A stretch of 64,000 bases of DNA, taken from NCBI GenBank assembly GCA_963693305.1, contig OY855904.1, positions 46,573,315 through 46,637,314 of the forward strand, given 5' to 3'. Positions 20,140 to 31,371 of this stretch are shown here, in pieces (the first letter of the stretch is position 1; every line of letters begins with the position of its first letter). Under the pieces are notes generated by a model that was given only the letters and a program-made list of their open reading frames with translations, did no database searches and was not told the DNA's origin. This DNA comes from Meandrina meandrites (taxonomy: Eukaryota; Cnidaria; Anthozoa; Scleractinia; Meandrinidae). The position numbers and the translations under genes were made by a program.

Positions 20140-21213
20140 CTGTGCAAAGAACGCGAAACACTTGTAAATAGGTCGTAAACGTAAATAAATCTATCGTGAC
20201 GTTAGGTCACTAATGGGACCTTCACTCATCTTGTCATCCTCTTATTTTCCAGTTCTCTCAGCTCAACCTTCTGTCCTAACACTCGCCCGTCTTCTCAAAC
20301 TCCTCTCCTATATGCTCCAAAACTTTTACTCCTCCATCATCCCCTACTTCCATCCTTGTACCCTTCCGTTCTTTATCCTTACAGTTTCCTATTCGCCATT
20401 TCTTCCATCCTCCCATCCCGGGTCTTGTTATCCTCCTGTTTTTCCATCACCCCGTCTACCAATCTTCCGATCCTCCTGTCTTTCGATAATCGATTTTTCT
20501 CGACTGTCTTTCGATTCTCGAAACTCTCAGAAAATTGCTCTTAAGGGCTTTCTATCTTTGGTACATATGACCACCACAGCTACCCCAGTAACTCCAGTGT
20601 ACCTTATTTTGACTTTCCAAGCCTTTACAATTATTTGGGGACTTCTTTTTTTGTTACATTTTTTTGTCAAGTTCTTCCCGACTGTTTACTATCACCATCC
20701 CTGATATTTTTCCATTAATCTAACGAACCATTCCGGTTTTCCTCACACAGTTGGATTTTTTTTAAACCATGCTTTTTATTGACTATTTCTATATACGACT
20801 ATTTTTGCATTAGGTGAATGGAATGGGGATAAAATAAGGGAGAGGTCATTATTTATGGGGAGAGAGGGAGGTTAGTGAATGTTTTATGTATGCGTCCCAT
20901 GTAAGCTCAAACAAATTTTCAGCCCTCTCTCCCCTCCCTCAATGTCATTTGAAAAAACTTGCAACCAACATAGAGCAAAAAACAAAGCGGTTGACAAAGA
21001 GGGTATCTAACAGGGTTCTTAATCCTGCAATGATCCTGGCCAAAAGTTTTTCTCAAACCCCTAATCCTGATTGTTTTTATCGGCCAATCCCAATCCCGGT
21101 CATAAACTTTTTAAATCCCTTACATCAAAGGAAGAAGGCCTTTTCAGGGGGTCCAGATCCCCTCACAGCAAAACCATTAGAACTGAAAATTAGCTCTTTC
21201 CACAAAAGCAAGG

Positions 21214-21664
21214 ACATTGCACGTTCATGTAGCATCTTCCAGTTTCAAATAAATAAAGTCACACACCCTCTTTTTAATACTTTGTATGTCATTATTCTAT
21301 GCCTTTAGCGCTGCCCTTTAACATAACTAGGAGGCCTTAAGAACGAACTTTTAAGGAGCCCAAAAGTAACACCTTCTTTTGTGTTAACCATCTTTTTTCC
21401 ACTTCCATGTAACATATTATCTCTCATACTCCTTAAATCGACAAACAAACCAAATATATTACCACTATAAAACTTTGTGGGAGTCATACTAGTTTCATGT
21501 TTTCCAAACTTTCTATACATTTCTTCCCAAAAATCACTTGGTTTTACAATTCCTTGACTATAAACTTTATTTGGTTCACCATTGATTACAACTTTTACTT
21601 CTGTCAAATCAGGATTAAATGTTTTTTTCCACTATCTCTTGCATCATCAGCATAAGTTTCATAA
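21214..21664. repeat. 451-bp direct repeat, left of LINE copy 1
   Basis: Starts ACATTGCACGTTCATG and ends AGTTTCATAA at the LINE poly-A. It matches 25153-25605 with a few substitutions and a 2-base poly-T difference. The unit A copy at 14712-15166 is undivided by a LINE. Confidence 0.88.
21305..21607 (-). pseudogene. Segment Z ORF, copy 2 (left of LINE copy 1)
   Basis: Same peptide as copy 1 from TEVKVVINGEPNK onward (E for K). It is cut short upstream because two T are missing from the poly-T at about 21623, and then by the LINE insertion point at 21665. Confidence 0.4.
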
Positions 21665-21830
21665 TTTTTTTTTAATGAGGATTTTTTTTATTTCAAACAC
21701 AGACACTAGTTACAGATTACGAATTATATAATTACAGTTTATGATTATTACAATTATATAGTTACACAGTTTACATATTTTCAACTTGTATAGACTACGC
21801 AAATTAAGTAATTAGAGTGATTAAAGATAA

Positions 21831-22757
21831 TTAAAGTACAGCAGCCCAAGTGCGAAAAAATTTTGGTAGTGCTTTTTTCGCAGTCGCGATCTCTTTAAGA
21901 ATTTCAAGTTTTCCATTATGTAACAGTAAAAAGCATTGAAAGTGTAAAACATCTCCGCGAAGGCTTGTGCAAAAAATACAATATTTAGCTAAAAGTAGAC
22001 AATAATTGAGTGCTTGCCAATGCTTTGTTCTATCATGCCAGCCATAAAGTACATTGGTTTCGGATAACTTTATTGTTTCATTCGTTTTTTGGTACCACCA
22101 GTTTTGAAACAAGGTCCAATAATCGGCTGTAAGAGTACATTCTATGAGTAGGTGATGCAGAGTTTGTTGTTCGGCGTTGCATAAGTTGCATATGGGGTTT
22201 TCTGAGAGGCCGTCTCGATAAAGTGTGACGCGGGTTGGAAGCACATTGTGGATCACTTTGTACTGAAACATTATGATTTTTACTTCATTTGTGACCGCAA
22301 ATGGCATGCGATAGACGTTTTGGACGGTGTTTTTTGTGAAACCATGACGAAGAATTTTGGATTCAGCGGTGGGGGAGATGAAGATGGTTTTTAAAAGGGC
22401 GGTGTAAATAGAACTGGTTTTTACAGTGTTGACAGGGGTATTATTGTGTTCGACAATTGGAGCTGGGTTTTTAAAATTTGCTTTCCATTCTTTTGGGATT
22501 GCATTAACCAGACCATAGTATTTAGTAAAAGGAACATTCAGCTTGAATTTTAATGCAAACTCGTGCAGTTTTAGAAAGTCGCTGTTTGAGTTTAATAAGT
22601 CGCTTATCTTGGTAATACCGGCGTGATACCAATTGTGGTAAAAAACAGGTTTGTTTTCTACAAGAATTTTTCTGTTGTTCCATAATAGCTCGTTTTTTGG
22701 AAGCGTTTTACAGGCGATTCCTGTTGAGGTTTTGAACTCGCACCAATACTCTAACAT
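21831..22757 (-). pseudogene. LINE copy 1, ORF2 C-terminus with zinc-binding segment
   Basis: 308 open codons. PICNLCNAEQQTLHHLLIEC is the CX2C...HX4C zinc-binding segment (zf-RVT type) that follows RT in L1/Tx1-like elements. Upstream are KILRHGFTKNTVQNVYRMPF and EVKIIMFQYKVIHNVLPTR. It ends FFRTWAAVL. Frameshifts separate it from the RT. Confidence 0.85.
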
Positions 22758-22955
22758 TTTTTATAAAGGGATGGAAGCTTCTTCCCTTGGTCAAGTATAT
22801 TTCTTGGAAAGTTGCATTTTGTTAAAAAGGCGAGGCCTCCATGGTTGTGCAGGAGCTGGTTGGGGATTATCTTCCAGGAAGCTTGTGAATCGTCTTGTAT
22901 TCTGTAGACCCAAGCTCTTTTGAGAGCTTTTTCATGATGTTAAAATCGCACATTT

Positions 22956-24005
22956 TTAAACCGCCGTATTTTTATTTCCAATCAGGGTATTTCTTTTGAT
23001 TTTAGGGGGCTTTCCCGCCCATATGAAGTCAAAGATTAATTTATTGATTTCTTGGATATAGTGAACTGGAACTGGCAGCACGGAGGCTGAATAAATCAAT
23101 TTGGATATCCCAAGTGTTTTGACTATGTTGATTTTTCCATAGAGAGTCAAGTTTCTCCGTTTCCAAGTGTTTAAGTGTTTTTTCAAGGCTAAGTATTTTT
23201 TCGCCAAAGTTGAGTCTGTCGGCGTTTGCATGATTGTAAGAAAAAGAAACACCGAGAGCATTGATTGGTTCTTTTGGCCACTTAAAACCGAAAGGTTCAT
23301 CTGTTTTATCTTTCCATTCACCTAACCACATTGCTTCGGTTTTGGTGTTGTTAATTTCTAGGCCAGAACACTCGTTGAATTCATTCAACAACTTCAATAG
23401 GCTTATGACGGAGTCAATTAAGGTCACGAACAAACACCGTTGTGTCGTCGGCATATTGGCTTATTTTTAGCTCATGTTTGTTGACTTGGATACCTTTGAT
23501 AGTGGGATCACTTCTTATGGATCGAGAGAGAAGTTCTATGCCGAGAACAAAGAGGACGCCAGACAATGGACAACCTTGTCTGACTCCTCGCTGTAGGGAG
23601 AAAAAGGTAGAGGCGTGGCCGTTGTTTAAAACGCAGCTTGTGACATTATTATAGAAAATTTTTATCCAATTTTGGATATCAAGGCCGAAATTAAAGAGCC
23701 GTAGTGTTTCTAGAAGGTAGTTCCATTCAATCGAGTCGAACGCTTTTTTAAAGTCCAAAAAAATAGCGATTCCTTTTTTATTTAGCTTATCTGTGTATTG
23801 TAATAAGTCGTAAATCAATCTGACGTTTTCGCCAATGTAGCGTCCTTTAACATAACCTGTTTGGTCTGGGTTTATTAATGTTGGCAAAACTTTTTCTATT
23901 CTTTTGGCTATTACTTTAGTGAGAATTTTGTAGTCAACATTTAGAAGTGAGATGGGCCTTAGGTTTTCCAGGATCGTTTTATCCTTGTTTTTTTTCGGTA
24001 TAAGC

Positions 24006-24035
<30 letters not shown>
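22956..24035 (-). pseudogene. LINE copy 1, reverse transcriptase core in three frames
   Basis: ENLRPISLLNVDYKILTKVI, then DQTGYVKGRYIGENVRLIYD, IFLDFKKAFDSIEW (first Asp), QRGVRQGCPLSGVLF and SQYADDTTVF (catalytic YADD) are all present. After YADD the frame shifts near 23430 (SGLEINNTKTEAMWLG) and again near 23210 (KRRNLTLYGKINIVKTLG). All RT boxes remain recognisable but no single ORF spans them. Confidence 0.88.
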
Positions 24036-24038
<3 letters not shown>

Positions 24039-24984
24039 ATTCTAGCTTTCTGATTGGTTCACTAGATCTCGGTTATCAGCCATTATACCTGCGTTTGACC
24101 TTATATGGGAAACGAGTGCGGCAAGTGCCGCTCAGTTTAAAAATTTTCCTGCGGGAAGCGAAAGTTCCATCAGAAAAATGGCAAATTTGGCAAGCTTTAT
24201 AAGCTTATACAAGAAATAATCGACAGTGCCTTCCCTAAAACCACACAAATACCACAAAGTGCCATAGTTGACTCAACTGCGTAAAACTGAAAGATTTGAT
24301 GCGAAATGTTTAATTAAAAATACTTGTAAATGTACAACAAGAGCGACTGAACAAAGAAGAAAACAGCAAATAATTTACGGGAAGACTAGAAAACTGACAC
24401 AATTTCATTCAGTGTTCGACGTAAAATTAGGCTCAGCACTTCAGTTAAGTTTGTTTCCTTTCAATCTTGATCTTTTCCTTTTATACTTCAATAAACTTCA
24501 TCGAATCTGAGTGCAATTTCGTTTCAGCATAATGTAGTAGTCTTGATGACAGCCGTGGGGCCGTAAACAAGTACAATATGTAAACACTTGCTTCGCTCGT
24601 CTTGCACAAAGAGTATAATTTCCAGAAAAGCTATTGCTTCGGATCTTCCCGTAAACCTTAATTTTTGTCACAAGGATGAAAAGACGATTTACGAGGAGGT
24701 TTTCCGAGGAAAATCTTCAGAAGAACACTCGCTCACTCGCTTTCCTCGCGTGTTTCATTCAACTCAAAAAGTGAACACCGCGCCACAAATTTTCCCGCCT
24801 CCTCATACTATCACTTCGTTTACATCAAAATGAAATGTCTAGTTGACTTAAACTAAAGAAGAATTTAATAAAACAATTATTCCATTCGCCCTTGTTGGAT
24901 ACGAGTGGTTATAGCCAACTCTGCGCTTCGCGCCTCGTTGGCTATTTACCACCTCGTATCCAACGCGGGCTCATGGAATAGCTG
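24036..24984. mobile_element. Sequence inserted in the LINE RT (copy 1), with terminal hairpin
   Basis: About 950 bases separate LIPKKNKDK on one side from KTPGTDGLPAEFYRFF on the other, which are adjacent in L1-like RTs. At 24877-24981 is a near-perfect foldback whose arms include TTGGATACGAG and CTCGTATCCAA. The matching insertion is at 35267-36222. The class is undetermined, and no target duplication was resolved. Confidence 0.65.
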
Positions 24985-25152
24985 TTAATTATTCCACGCT
25001 TTTGGCTTATAGAAAGCGTGCCATGTTGAAAAGCGTAGTTGCAACTGGCTTGCAGGCCAAGGCAGATGTCGGGCCAGAAAAAAACGGTAAAATTCCGCCG
25101 GCAGACCATCGGTGCCTGGGGTTTTGTTGTTGCTAAAGTCTTTAAGCGCGTT
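24985..25152 (-). pseudogene. LINE copy 1, start of the RT domain
   Basis: ALKDFSNNKTPGTDGLPAEF is the conserved start of a non-LTR RT. The frame then changes (copy 2 keeps DMCLGLQASCNYAFQHGTLS and reads further to SQKRGIIN). It ends at the junction with the direct repeat. Confidence 0.8.
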
Positions 25153-25605
25153 ACATTGCACGTTCATGTAGCATCTTCCAGTTTCAAATAAATAAAGTCA
25201 CACACCCTCTTTTTAATACTTTGTATGTCATTATTCTATGCCTTTAGCGCTGCCCTTTAACATAACTAGGAGGCCTTAAGAACGAACTTTTAAGGAGCCC
25301 AAAAGTAACACCTTCTTTTGTGTTAACCATCTTTTTTCCACTTCCATGTAACATATTATCTCTCATACTCCTTAAATCGACAAACAAACCAAATATATTA
25401 CCACTATAAAACTTTGTGGGAGTCATACTAGTTTCATGTTTTCCAAACTTTCTATACATTTCTTCCCAAAAATCACTTGGTTTTACAATTCCTTGACTAT
25501 AAACTTTATTTGGTTTACCATTGATTACAACTTTTACTTCTGTCAAATCAGGATTAAATGTTTTTTTTTCCACTATCTCTTGCACCACCAGCATAAGTTT
25601 CATAA
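25153..25605. repeat. 453-bp direct repeat, right of LINE copy 1
   Basis: The partner of 21214-21664; it continues directly into segment X as at 15166. The pair at 32446-32895 and 36390-36843 flanks LINE copy 2 in the same way. Confidence 0.88.
25244..25603 (-). pseudogene. Segment Z ORF, copy 3 (right of LINE copy 1)
   Basis: 119 codons from MKLMLVVQEIVEKK, identical to copy 1 across the conserved part. It belongs to the Z copy that flanks the 5' side of the LINE. Confidence 0.4.
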
Positions 25606-25655
25606 AATAATAACAACAAACCGTTAAAACTATTTCTTATTGATTGTGTCAGCAT

Positions 25656-26180
25656 TTAAAGCGGCAGGTACAAAAGGCAGGTCGCAGGTCGCAGGTCACA
25701 GGTCAGTAAAAAGAAAAACTCGGCAATTACATAATTACTCCTGCATTGCGGCGGAAGTACCGGCACTAGCTTTCGACGCATATGCTTTAGTATTATATTC
25801 ATAAATTTGGATTTACATCTGTAAGGTATGTTGAAGTGCACCAAACATGTTTTCAGCTTTAAATCTTCGTCTTTAAATATCAACTGGTTTTTGCATGGAT
25901 AGCAACAGAACACAGTCCATTCATGGGGTCTGGAAAGAACAAGAGCCTCTAAGAGGAGCTTGGAACGAGGAATTCCCTCGTGCAACGTGCCATGGCGGAC
26001 GAAGAAGTTAGTGAAGCGTATGTTTTCGAGGTAAGAGAACAGCGCTTGCTGTTGCATTATTGGTACTTCAGATCCTCTCAAGAAATGTAAAATATCCAAA
26101 TCAAAATGCTGTCGTTCGTTCGAGTTTACACCACGTTGTTGACTGTCGGCTGTCAGACCTTTGTTAATCTCTGATTCCAA
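25656..26180 (-). CDS. Unrecognised ORF inside T1, unit B
   Basis: The same ORF as at 15388, extended to 174 codons because the early stop after RCKS is absent. The extra tail runs through the inverted-repeat arm and heptamer array (FFFLLTCDLRPATCLL), so it is not likely to be a real domain. Confidence 0.3.
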   Translation of the reverse strand: MESEINKGLTADSQQRGVNSNERQHFDLDILHFLRGSEVPIMQQQALFSYLENIRFTNFFVRHGTLHEGIPRSKLLLEALVLSRPHEWTVFCCYPCKNQLIFKDEDLKLKTCLVHFNIPYRCKSKFMNIILKHMRRKLVPVLPPQCRSNYVIAEFFFLLTCDLRPATCLLYLPL

Positions 26181-26587
26181 ACCGATGTTTCAGCTCATCG
26201 AGCATTCTTGAACGAAACGGCCAATAATGGCGAACTAAAAAACTTCATGTACGCTGTTACCAAAGTGTGACGCCGCAATGAATTCAAAACAAAAATGAAA
26301 ACAAACCCCGCGACCACGCAAAAGCCGGTTCTTTCGAGGACCCCTGGTTGTTAAAGAGCTACGTCATCATTCGTGTATTTTCAAAAGATTGGCTAAACTT
26401 TAAATTTCAAAATCGTCATTTCGAAGCCCTTTCAATCCTTTCCATCCTCAGCCATCCTTGCTCTTTTTTGCTTTACAATCCCCCCTTTGGTGCTTTCTTC
26501 CTTCGCAATCCATTATTTTTAGGTTTCCTAACATTTTAAGAAATTACTCAAAATATCGTGACGTAGCTCTAATGTAAAGACGAAGAT

Positions 26588-27243
26588 TTAAGGGGGGGTC
26601 CTTCTTAACTACAGATCTAGAACAGTTGCTAGGGAATTCCTGAAGACCAGTTTTAGTGGCAAGCCATTTTGGACCGTTTTGTAACGCTAAATGGTAAATT
26701 TTGTGGGGCAGGAAATGCCTGCTTGAAATATTGACATTGCGCCTGCATAACTAGTGCCAGTCCTAAACCGCGCGTTAGAATTCAAAATCCCTAATACTTG
26801 GAGGAAAAAAGGAAGAGTTCTGAATTTTTTAAAGAATCGGAGATAACATAGCATTCTTTATAATCCTACGTATGGGATTACCGTTTACAAGAAAGAAAAA
26901 AGCGCTACTGAAGAAAGTCTGAAAATACGGGTGTTAATTATGTCATAACTTTTACAATAATGCACATTTTGTAAAACCCATACGAAGCATTAAGCGTGTG
27001 GACATTCTTTATCTATTGGCACCGATTTTAACTTTCAGTTTTATATGCCCTTTCTGTTTTAGGGTTTCTTCTATTCTGGCCACGCCACTTGTCAAATATG
27101 GCCGTGATTTGAAACTCTTGAAGGACTCTTCAATTAAACAAAGTTGCGAAAAAAGCTTATCCGTAGCAGGTCAAGTTTCCAAAATATGGCGGTTAGATAC
27201 CTTCCTTAGCAACAACTTAGTAGTTAAGAAGGACCCCCCTTAA
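26588..27243. mobile_element. TTAA-flanked MITE, 648 bp, in unit B
   Basis: Termini GGGGGGTCCTTCTTAACTAC and its inverse, with TTAA at 26588-26591 and 27240-27243. Unit A has the empty site (ATTTAAAGCTG at about 16164-16174) with one TTAA. This is the footprint of a piggyBac-type insertion. There is no transposase inside, so it is non-autonomous. Confidence 0.88.
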
Positions 27244-27404
27244 AGCTGAAAACATGTTTGGTGCACTTTAACAGGCCTGGCAGATGTAACTAGAAATTTG
27301 ACAGTATAATACCAAAGTATATGCGTCGAAAGTTAATGCCGGTACTTCTGCCGCAATGCAGAAGTAATTATGTAATTGCCCAGTTTTTCTTTTTACTGAC
27401 TGTC

Positions 27405-27481
27405 ACCTGCGACCTGTGACCTGTGACCTGTGACCTGCCACCTGCGACCTGTGACCTGTGACCTGTGACCTGTGACCTGCC
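27405..27481. repeat. ACCTGTG heptamer array, 11 units
   Basis: The same array expanded to eleven units in unit B, with an internal duplication of the ACCTGCC-ACCTGCG junction. Confidence 0.85.
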
Positions 27482-27703
27482 TTTTGTACCTGCCGCACTC
27501 GACGTCAACTGCCACAAATTTGCATAAGTTAATTAAGCACAAGGGCAACGCCAAAAATAAAATATAAAATTTAAATTAAAACTCAAATATAAAAGACAGA
27601 GCTTGTAGGCTATTCAAAAACTAAAAACCAATAGCAAAACAATTGAATTTTTTCCAGAAGGCAGCATTTTGCATTACAGTTTTTCGCATACGATGAAACT
27701 AAC

Positions 27704-27799
27704 CTGCTAAAAATAACAGAGTTTGACATTCCGGCGTGTTAGCCGACTGAAATCTGCATTCTCTGAAGAGATACTCGCTACAGCCAATGTGTATTCGTG
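27704..27799 (-). CDS. Candidate 96-bp Cys-containing exon, unit B
   Basis: Counterpart of 16603-16698 with the same splice-like ends. The related downstream segment lies in the 27879-28184 frame (MYLSCSKNRF...NTLECQ). Confidence 0.28.
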
Positions 27800-29397
27800 C
27801 TACATAATTTTTTATAGCCACTAACTACTGTGACTGAAGATTCTAGTTATTAAATATGTTAAATTCTAAAGAGTTTCTTTAAAGTCCATTCCCTATGACA
27901 AATTGGAGGGGAGTTCCAATTGAAAAGACCACTATGGGAAAGAAAGCTGGTAAGACATAAAGGCTTTTTTCCCAAAACTTGAAACCAATAAGGGAAAGGG
28001 TACAAATCTGGTTGTCCTCGTTTCGCTCTTTCAACTTAAGCAACGGGATAAAATATTTAGGAATGCGAATGCCCGTGATATCCCTAAAATAATTTTGACA
28101 TTCCAGCGTGTTAGGAGAACTTTTTCTAAAACGATTTTTGCTACAGCTGAGGTACATTCGCTGTTCATAAGTTTTTCCACGCACTTTATAGTTAATTGAA
28201 GTTTCTATTTATTAGATATATTTAACTCTAAAAGTCAAAGGATTTTTTTCATAGTTTATTCCCTTCGATAACCGAATCTCGGAAACAGCTTTTTCGAAGC
28301 GTTTAGGCGGAAATTAAGATACCTTACATCGCAGCCGCTCATTTAACCTTCTTAATTCCTAATTTTGGGGCAATATTTGATGATTTTAAGTAAACCCATG
28401 TTTTATCCCAAACACAAAGCTAGTTTTGAGAACATTTGCTCTCTTGGATAGTTATTTTATGCGGAAAGTTAGAAACCAGGATAGGACAAAATTGTGTCAC
28501 GCACGTTATGACTATTGAATATAGGCCATGTTCATCGAACTCCTGTAGCTCGAAAAGCTTAGTGCCCAAAAATGTTTTTTCTGTTCTTGGTACACTAACC
28601 CTAGATCTGAACATGGGTAGTAGTTTAGGCTCCAGATCATGTTATACTTTTGAGAAATACTTCTTTAACTAACAGCATGTTTGCCTATATTTTGCGAGGG
28701 CTCTTTGTGGGATATTTTCAAAAAATTATAATTATTTTTTATTAAGTCGGATTTCCAATATTTTGCCGTACATTTATAGACAAGACATGAAACAAAATAA
28801 TTGCGAAGTTTTATTTCATTTGAGTAAAAGCGGAATTTTTTCAGCACCTTCAGTGCAATGCCTTAATTTGACTCGAAACAAGACGATTTTTTCGGTTTTG
28901 GACCGTCCTCGCAAATCATCGACAAAAATATTACAAAATAGCAGTAGAAGCGAAAATATTGCAATTTTTGTTTATCATATGGATCAATTGTCTTGCCCAG
29001 AAAATTTGAAGGAATTCTATTTTGGGCCGAAAATCGAGTGGTCGGATCTTACGCGGACAGTCTTTTAAACATGATTGAATGACGACGTCTTGAAGACGTT
29101 TTGTCCTCCTTAGCCTACGTGCAGCCGTCTCCCATTTCATCGCCCATTTCCTATCTGCAGGAGGAAATAGGAGACGGTTGCGCGAAGACTTGCATGTTTT
29201 CCGTCCATCCATTGTCCCATCCTGCCATCTACCCATCCCCGTATTCTCAAATTGCCATTCCATGCATCTATCTTTACATCATTCCATTTTCGAATCTTCT
29301 CGTCATACCGTTGTCCAGATTTAACAAGATAAGAACTGAAAACACCTCTCTCAGAAAAAGTCCCTTAAACTGACTTTGATATATAAATTTAAAATAC

Positions 29398-29448
29398 CTG
29401 CACAAGATTTCTGTGTTGGTGATGAAGCTACGGCATCTGCATGTTGAT
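29398..29448 (-). CDS. Mini-exon a, unit B (51 bp)
   Basis: Identical in protein to a of unit A; both splice sites kept. Confidence 0.6.
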
Positions 29449-29742
29449 CTGTCAAAAAAGTACAAAAAACATTCGTAAATATAGTTTATCATGTCATGAA
29501 GCTATTTTGTCGTTTTAACTAAAGTATCATTTACTTTCCTATCATTCTCAAATTCTTTCATATTCCAATTCTTTTCTTCCTCTATCCTTTCATCCTATCC
29601 TCTATTTTCCCATCATTCTATCATCTCATCTAACCGTTCTCCAATTTTAATTCCCCCCTTCACCTAAATTAACTCTTTCTGCGGAAGGGTTGATGATCGA
29701 CAATAACCTGAGAATGAGATTGATAAGAAACATTCGAAATAC

Positions 29743-29793
29743 CTGCACTAGTTTCCTGTTGTGGCGATAAAGCTGCTTCACCCACTTGTTGAT
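29743..29793 (-). CDS. Mini-exon b, unit B (51 bp)
   Basis: Encodes QQVGEAALSPQQETSA (E replaces K of unit A). Both splice sites kept. Confidence 0.58.
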
Positions 29794-30286
29794 CTGGCGA
29801 TAAACGTGAAACACTCTTTTAAACATGAGTAAAAAGGAGACGGCTGCACGCTGGTTAACATTATTGATTTTACAGCGTTGAACAACTTTATCTCGAAAAC
29901 GGTTATACACAGAAAGGAAAAATACAACACATATATAAATGCTAATTTGAATGGAAAAAACAATTGTTGAATAACAAAAGGTAAAATCGCCTAGACCAAT
30001 GATAAGCTGAATTAACAATTCCTGTGAAATACATTAAAATTCAAATAACAACCGTCAAATACTTTCGCAATAACAACAAACATGTGTTCCGCTCATCCAT
30101 TGTTCCATCCTGTCATCTACCCGTTCCCCTATTCTCAAATTGTCATTCCCATGCTTCTTTGTCTAAATCATTCTATTTTCAAATCTTCTCGTCATGCCGT
30201 TGTCCAGATTTAACAAGATGAGAACTGAAAGCACCTCTCTCAGAAAACGACCCTGAAACTGTGTTTGATATAAAAGTATAAAATAC

Positions 30287-30337
30287 CTGCACAAGAGTCC
30301 TGTATTGGTGATGAAGCTACGGCACCTGCATGTTGAT
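30287..30337 (-). pseudogene. Mini-exon c, unit B, acceptor lost
   Basis: The frame (QHAGAVASSPIQDSCA) and donor are intact, but the acceptor AG has become AT (TTTGACAT before the exon). Confidence 0.5.
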
Positions 30338-30660
30338 ATGTCAAAGAAGTACAAAAAGCATTCGTTAATATAACTTACCAAGTCATGAAGCTGTTTTGTC
30401 GTTTTAACTAGAGTATCATTTACTTTCCCGTCATTCTCAAATTCTCTCATATTCCAATTCTCTTCTCCCTCTATCCTTTCATCCTGCCATTCTTCTTTTC
30501 TTCTATACTCCTATCCACCTATTTTACCATTTTTCTATCTTCCTATCTAACTGTTCCTAAATGTCAATTTCCCCCTTTCACCTAAATTAATTCTTTTACG
30601 AGAAGGATTGACGATCGACAATAACCTGTGAATGAGATTGATAAAAATAGGTCGAGATAC

Positions 30661-30711
30661 CTGCACCAGCTCCTTGTGGTGGCGATAAAGCTTCGGCACC
30701 CACTTGTTGAT
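30661..30711 (-). pseudogene. Mini-exon d, unit B, acceptor lost
   Basis: Same GC in place of AG as in unit A; the exon end is GTGCAG where unit A has GTGTAG. Confidence 0.5.
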
Positions 30712-31059
30712 GCGGCAATGAAAGTGAAACACTCTTCAACGTGATTGAGTGACGAAGTCGTGAAGACTTTTGTCCTTTGTATCCTATTATCCCTTAGCCT
30801 ACGTGCAGCGGTCAACCGTCTCCCATTTCCTGTCTGCGTTAGGAAATAGGAGACGGCTTCACGCAGGTTAGCAAGTCTTCCGTCCATCCATTGTCCCATC
30901 CTGCCATCTACCCTTTTCCCTATTCTCAAATTGTCATTCCCACGCTTCTTTCTTTACATCATTCCATTTTCGAATCTTCTCATCATACCGTTGGCCAGAT
31001 TTAACAAGATAAGGTTTGGAAACACCTGAGACTGAGTTTGATAAAGAAGTTCAAAATAC

Positions 31060-31110
31060 CTGCACTAGATTCCTGTATTGGTGACGAAGCTGGAGCACCT
31101 CTTTGTTGAT
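31060..31110 (-). CDS. Mini-exon e, unit B (51 bp)
   Basis: Identical to e of unit A; both splice sites kept. Confidence 0.6.
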
Positions 31111-31308
31111 CTGTCAAAAGTACAAGAAACACGTGTAAATGGAAATGACACTGACTAAAGTCCTGAGGCCGTTTTTCCTTCCAAGTATGTACCATTCCCA
31201 GTCATTCTATGTTGTGACTCTGTTCTCCGCCCCTACCCCCATGCTCCTACCGACTCATCTTTTCGTCTTCCCATCTATCCATTCTTCAAACCCACTTTCA
31301 TCGAATAC

Positions 31309-31371
31309 ACTCTCCCAGGGGGGAGTAGCGAAGAATGAGTGGGCGATGAAGCAATGGCACCCCACGTCCAT
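31309..31371 (-). CDS. Diverged mini-exon f, unit B (63 bp candidate)
   Basis: Same as f of unit A, with the same reservations. Confidence 0.3.

Larger units (their letters stand above)
14712..25152. repeat. Tandem unit A, 10.4 kb
   Basis: Order: Z, the inverted-repeat element T1, mini-exons a to f, Y, Z, LINE copy 1. It differs from units B and C in lacking the 648-bp TTAA element and about 100 bp near 17590 that the others have at 28728-28830. CGTGCAGCCGTCTCC foldbacks occur at 17880-17955 and 19566-19635. The unit lies entirely within the predicted minus-strand gene. Confidence 0.92.
21665..25152 (-). mobile_element. L1/Tx1-like LINE, copy 1, 5'-truncated
   Basis: A T-run at 21665-21673 is the poly-A tail of a minus-strand element. 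The ORF2 remnant holds RT and a C-terminal zinc segment, broken by several frameshifts, and is split near 24036-24984 by inserted sequence. The 5' end is cut within the RT-proximal region at 25152. It sits in an intron of the minus-strand gene, in the same orientation. Confidence 0.88.
25661..27496. mobile_element. Inverted-repeat element T1, copy in unit B
   Basis: The same element, enlarged by the 648-bp TTAA element inserted at the start of its right arm. The right heptamer array has eleven units. Confidence 0.75.

Noticed and set aside
20213..20704. Plus-strand 163-codon ORF repeated in the units
   Set aside because: Low-complexity Ser/Pro/Leu translation of a CT-rich intron on the strand opposite the gene; no start context, no homology and no splice fit.
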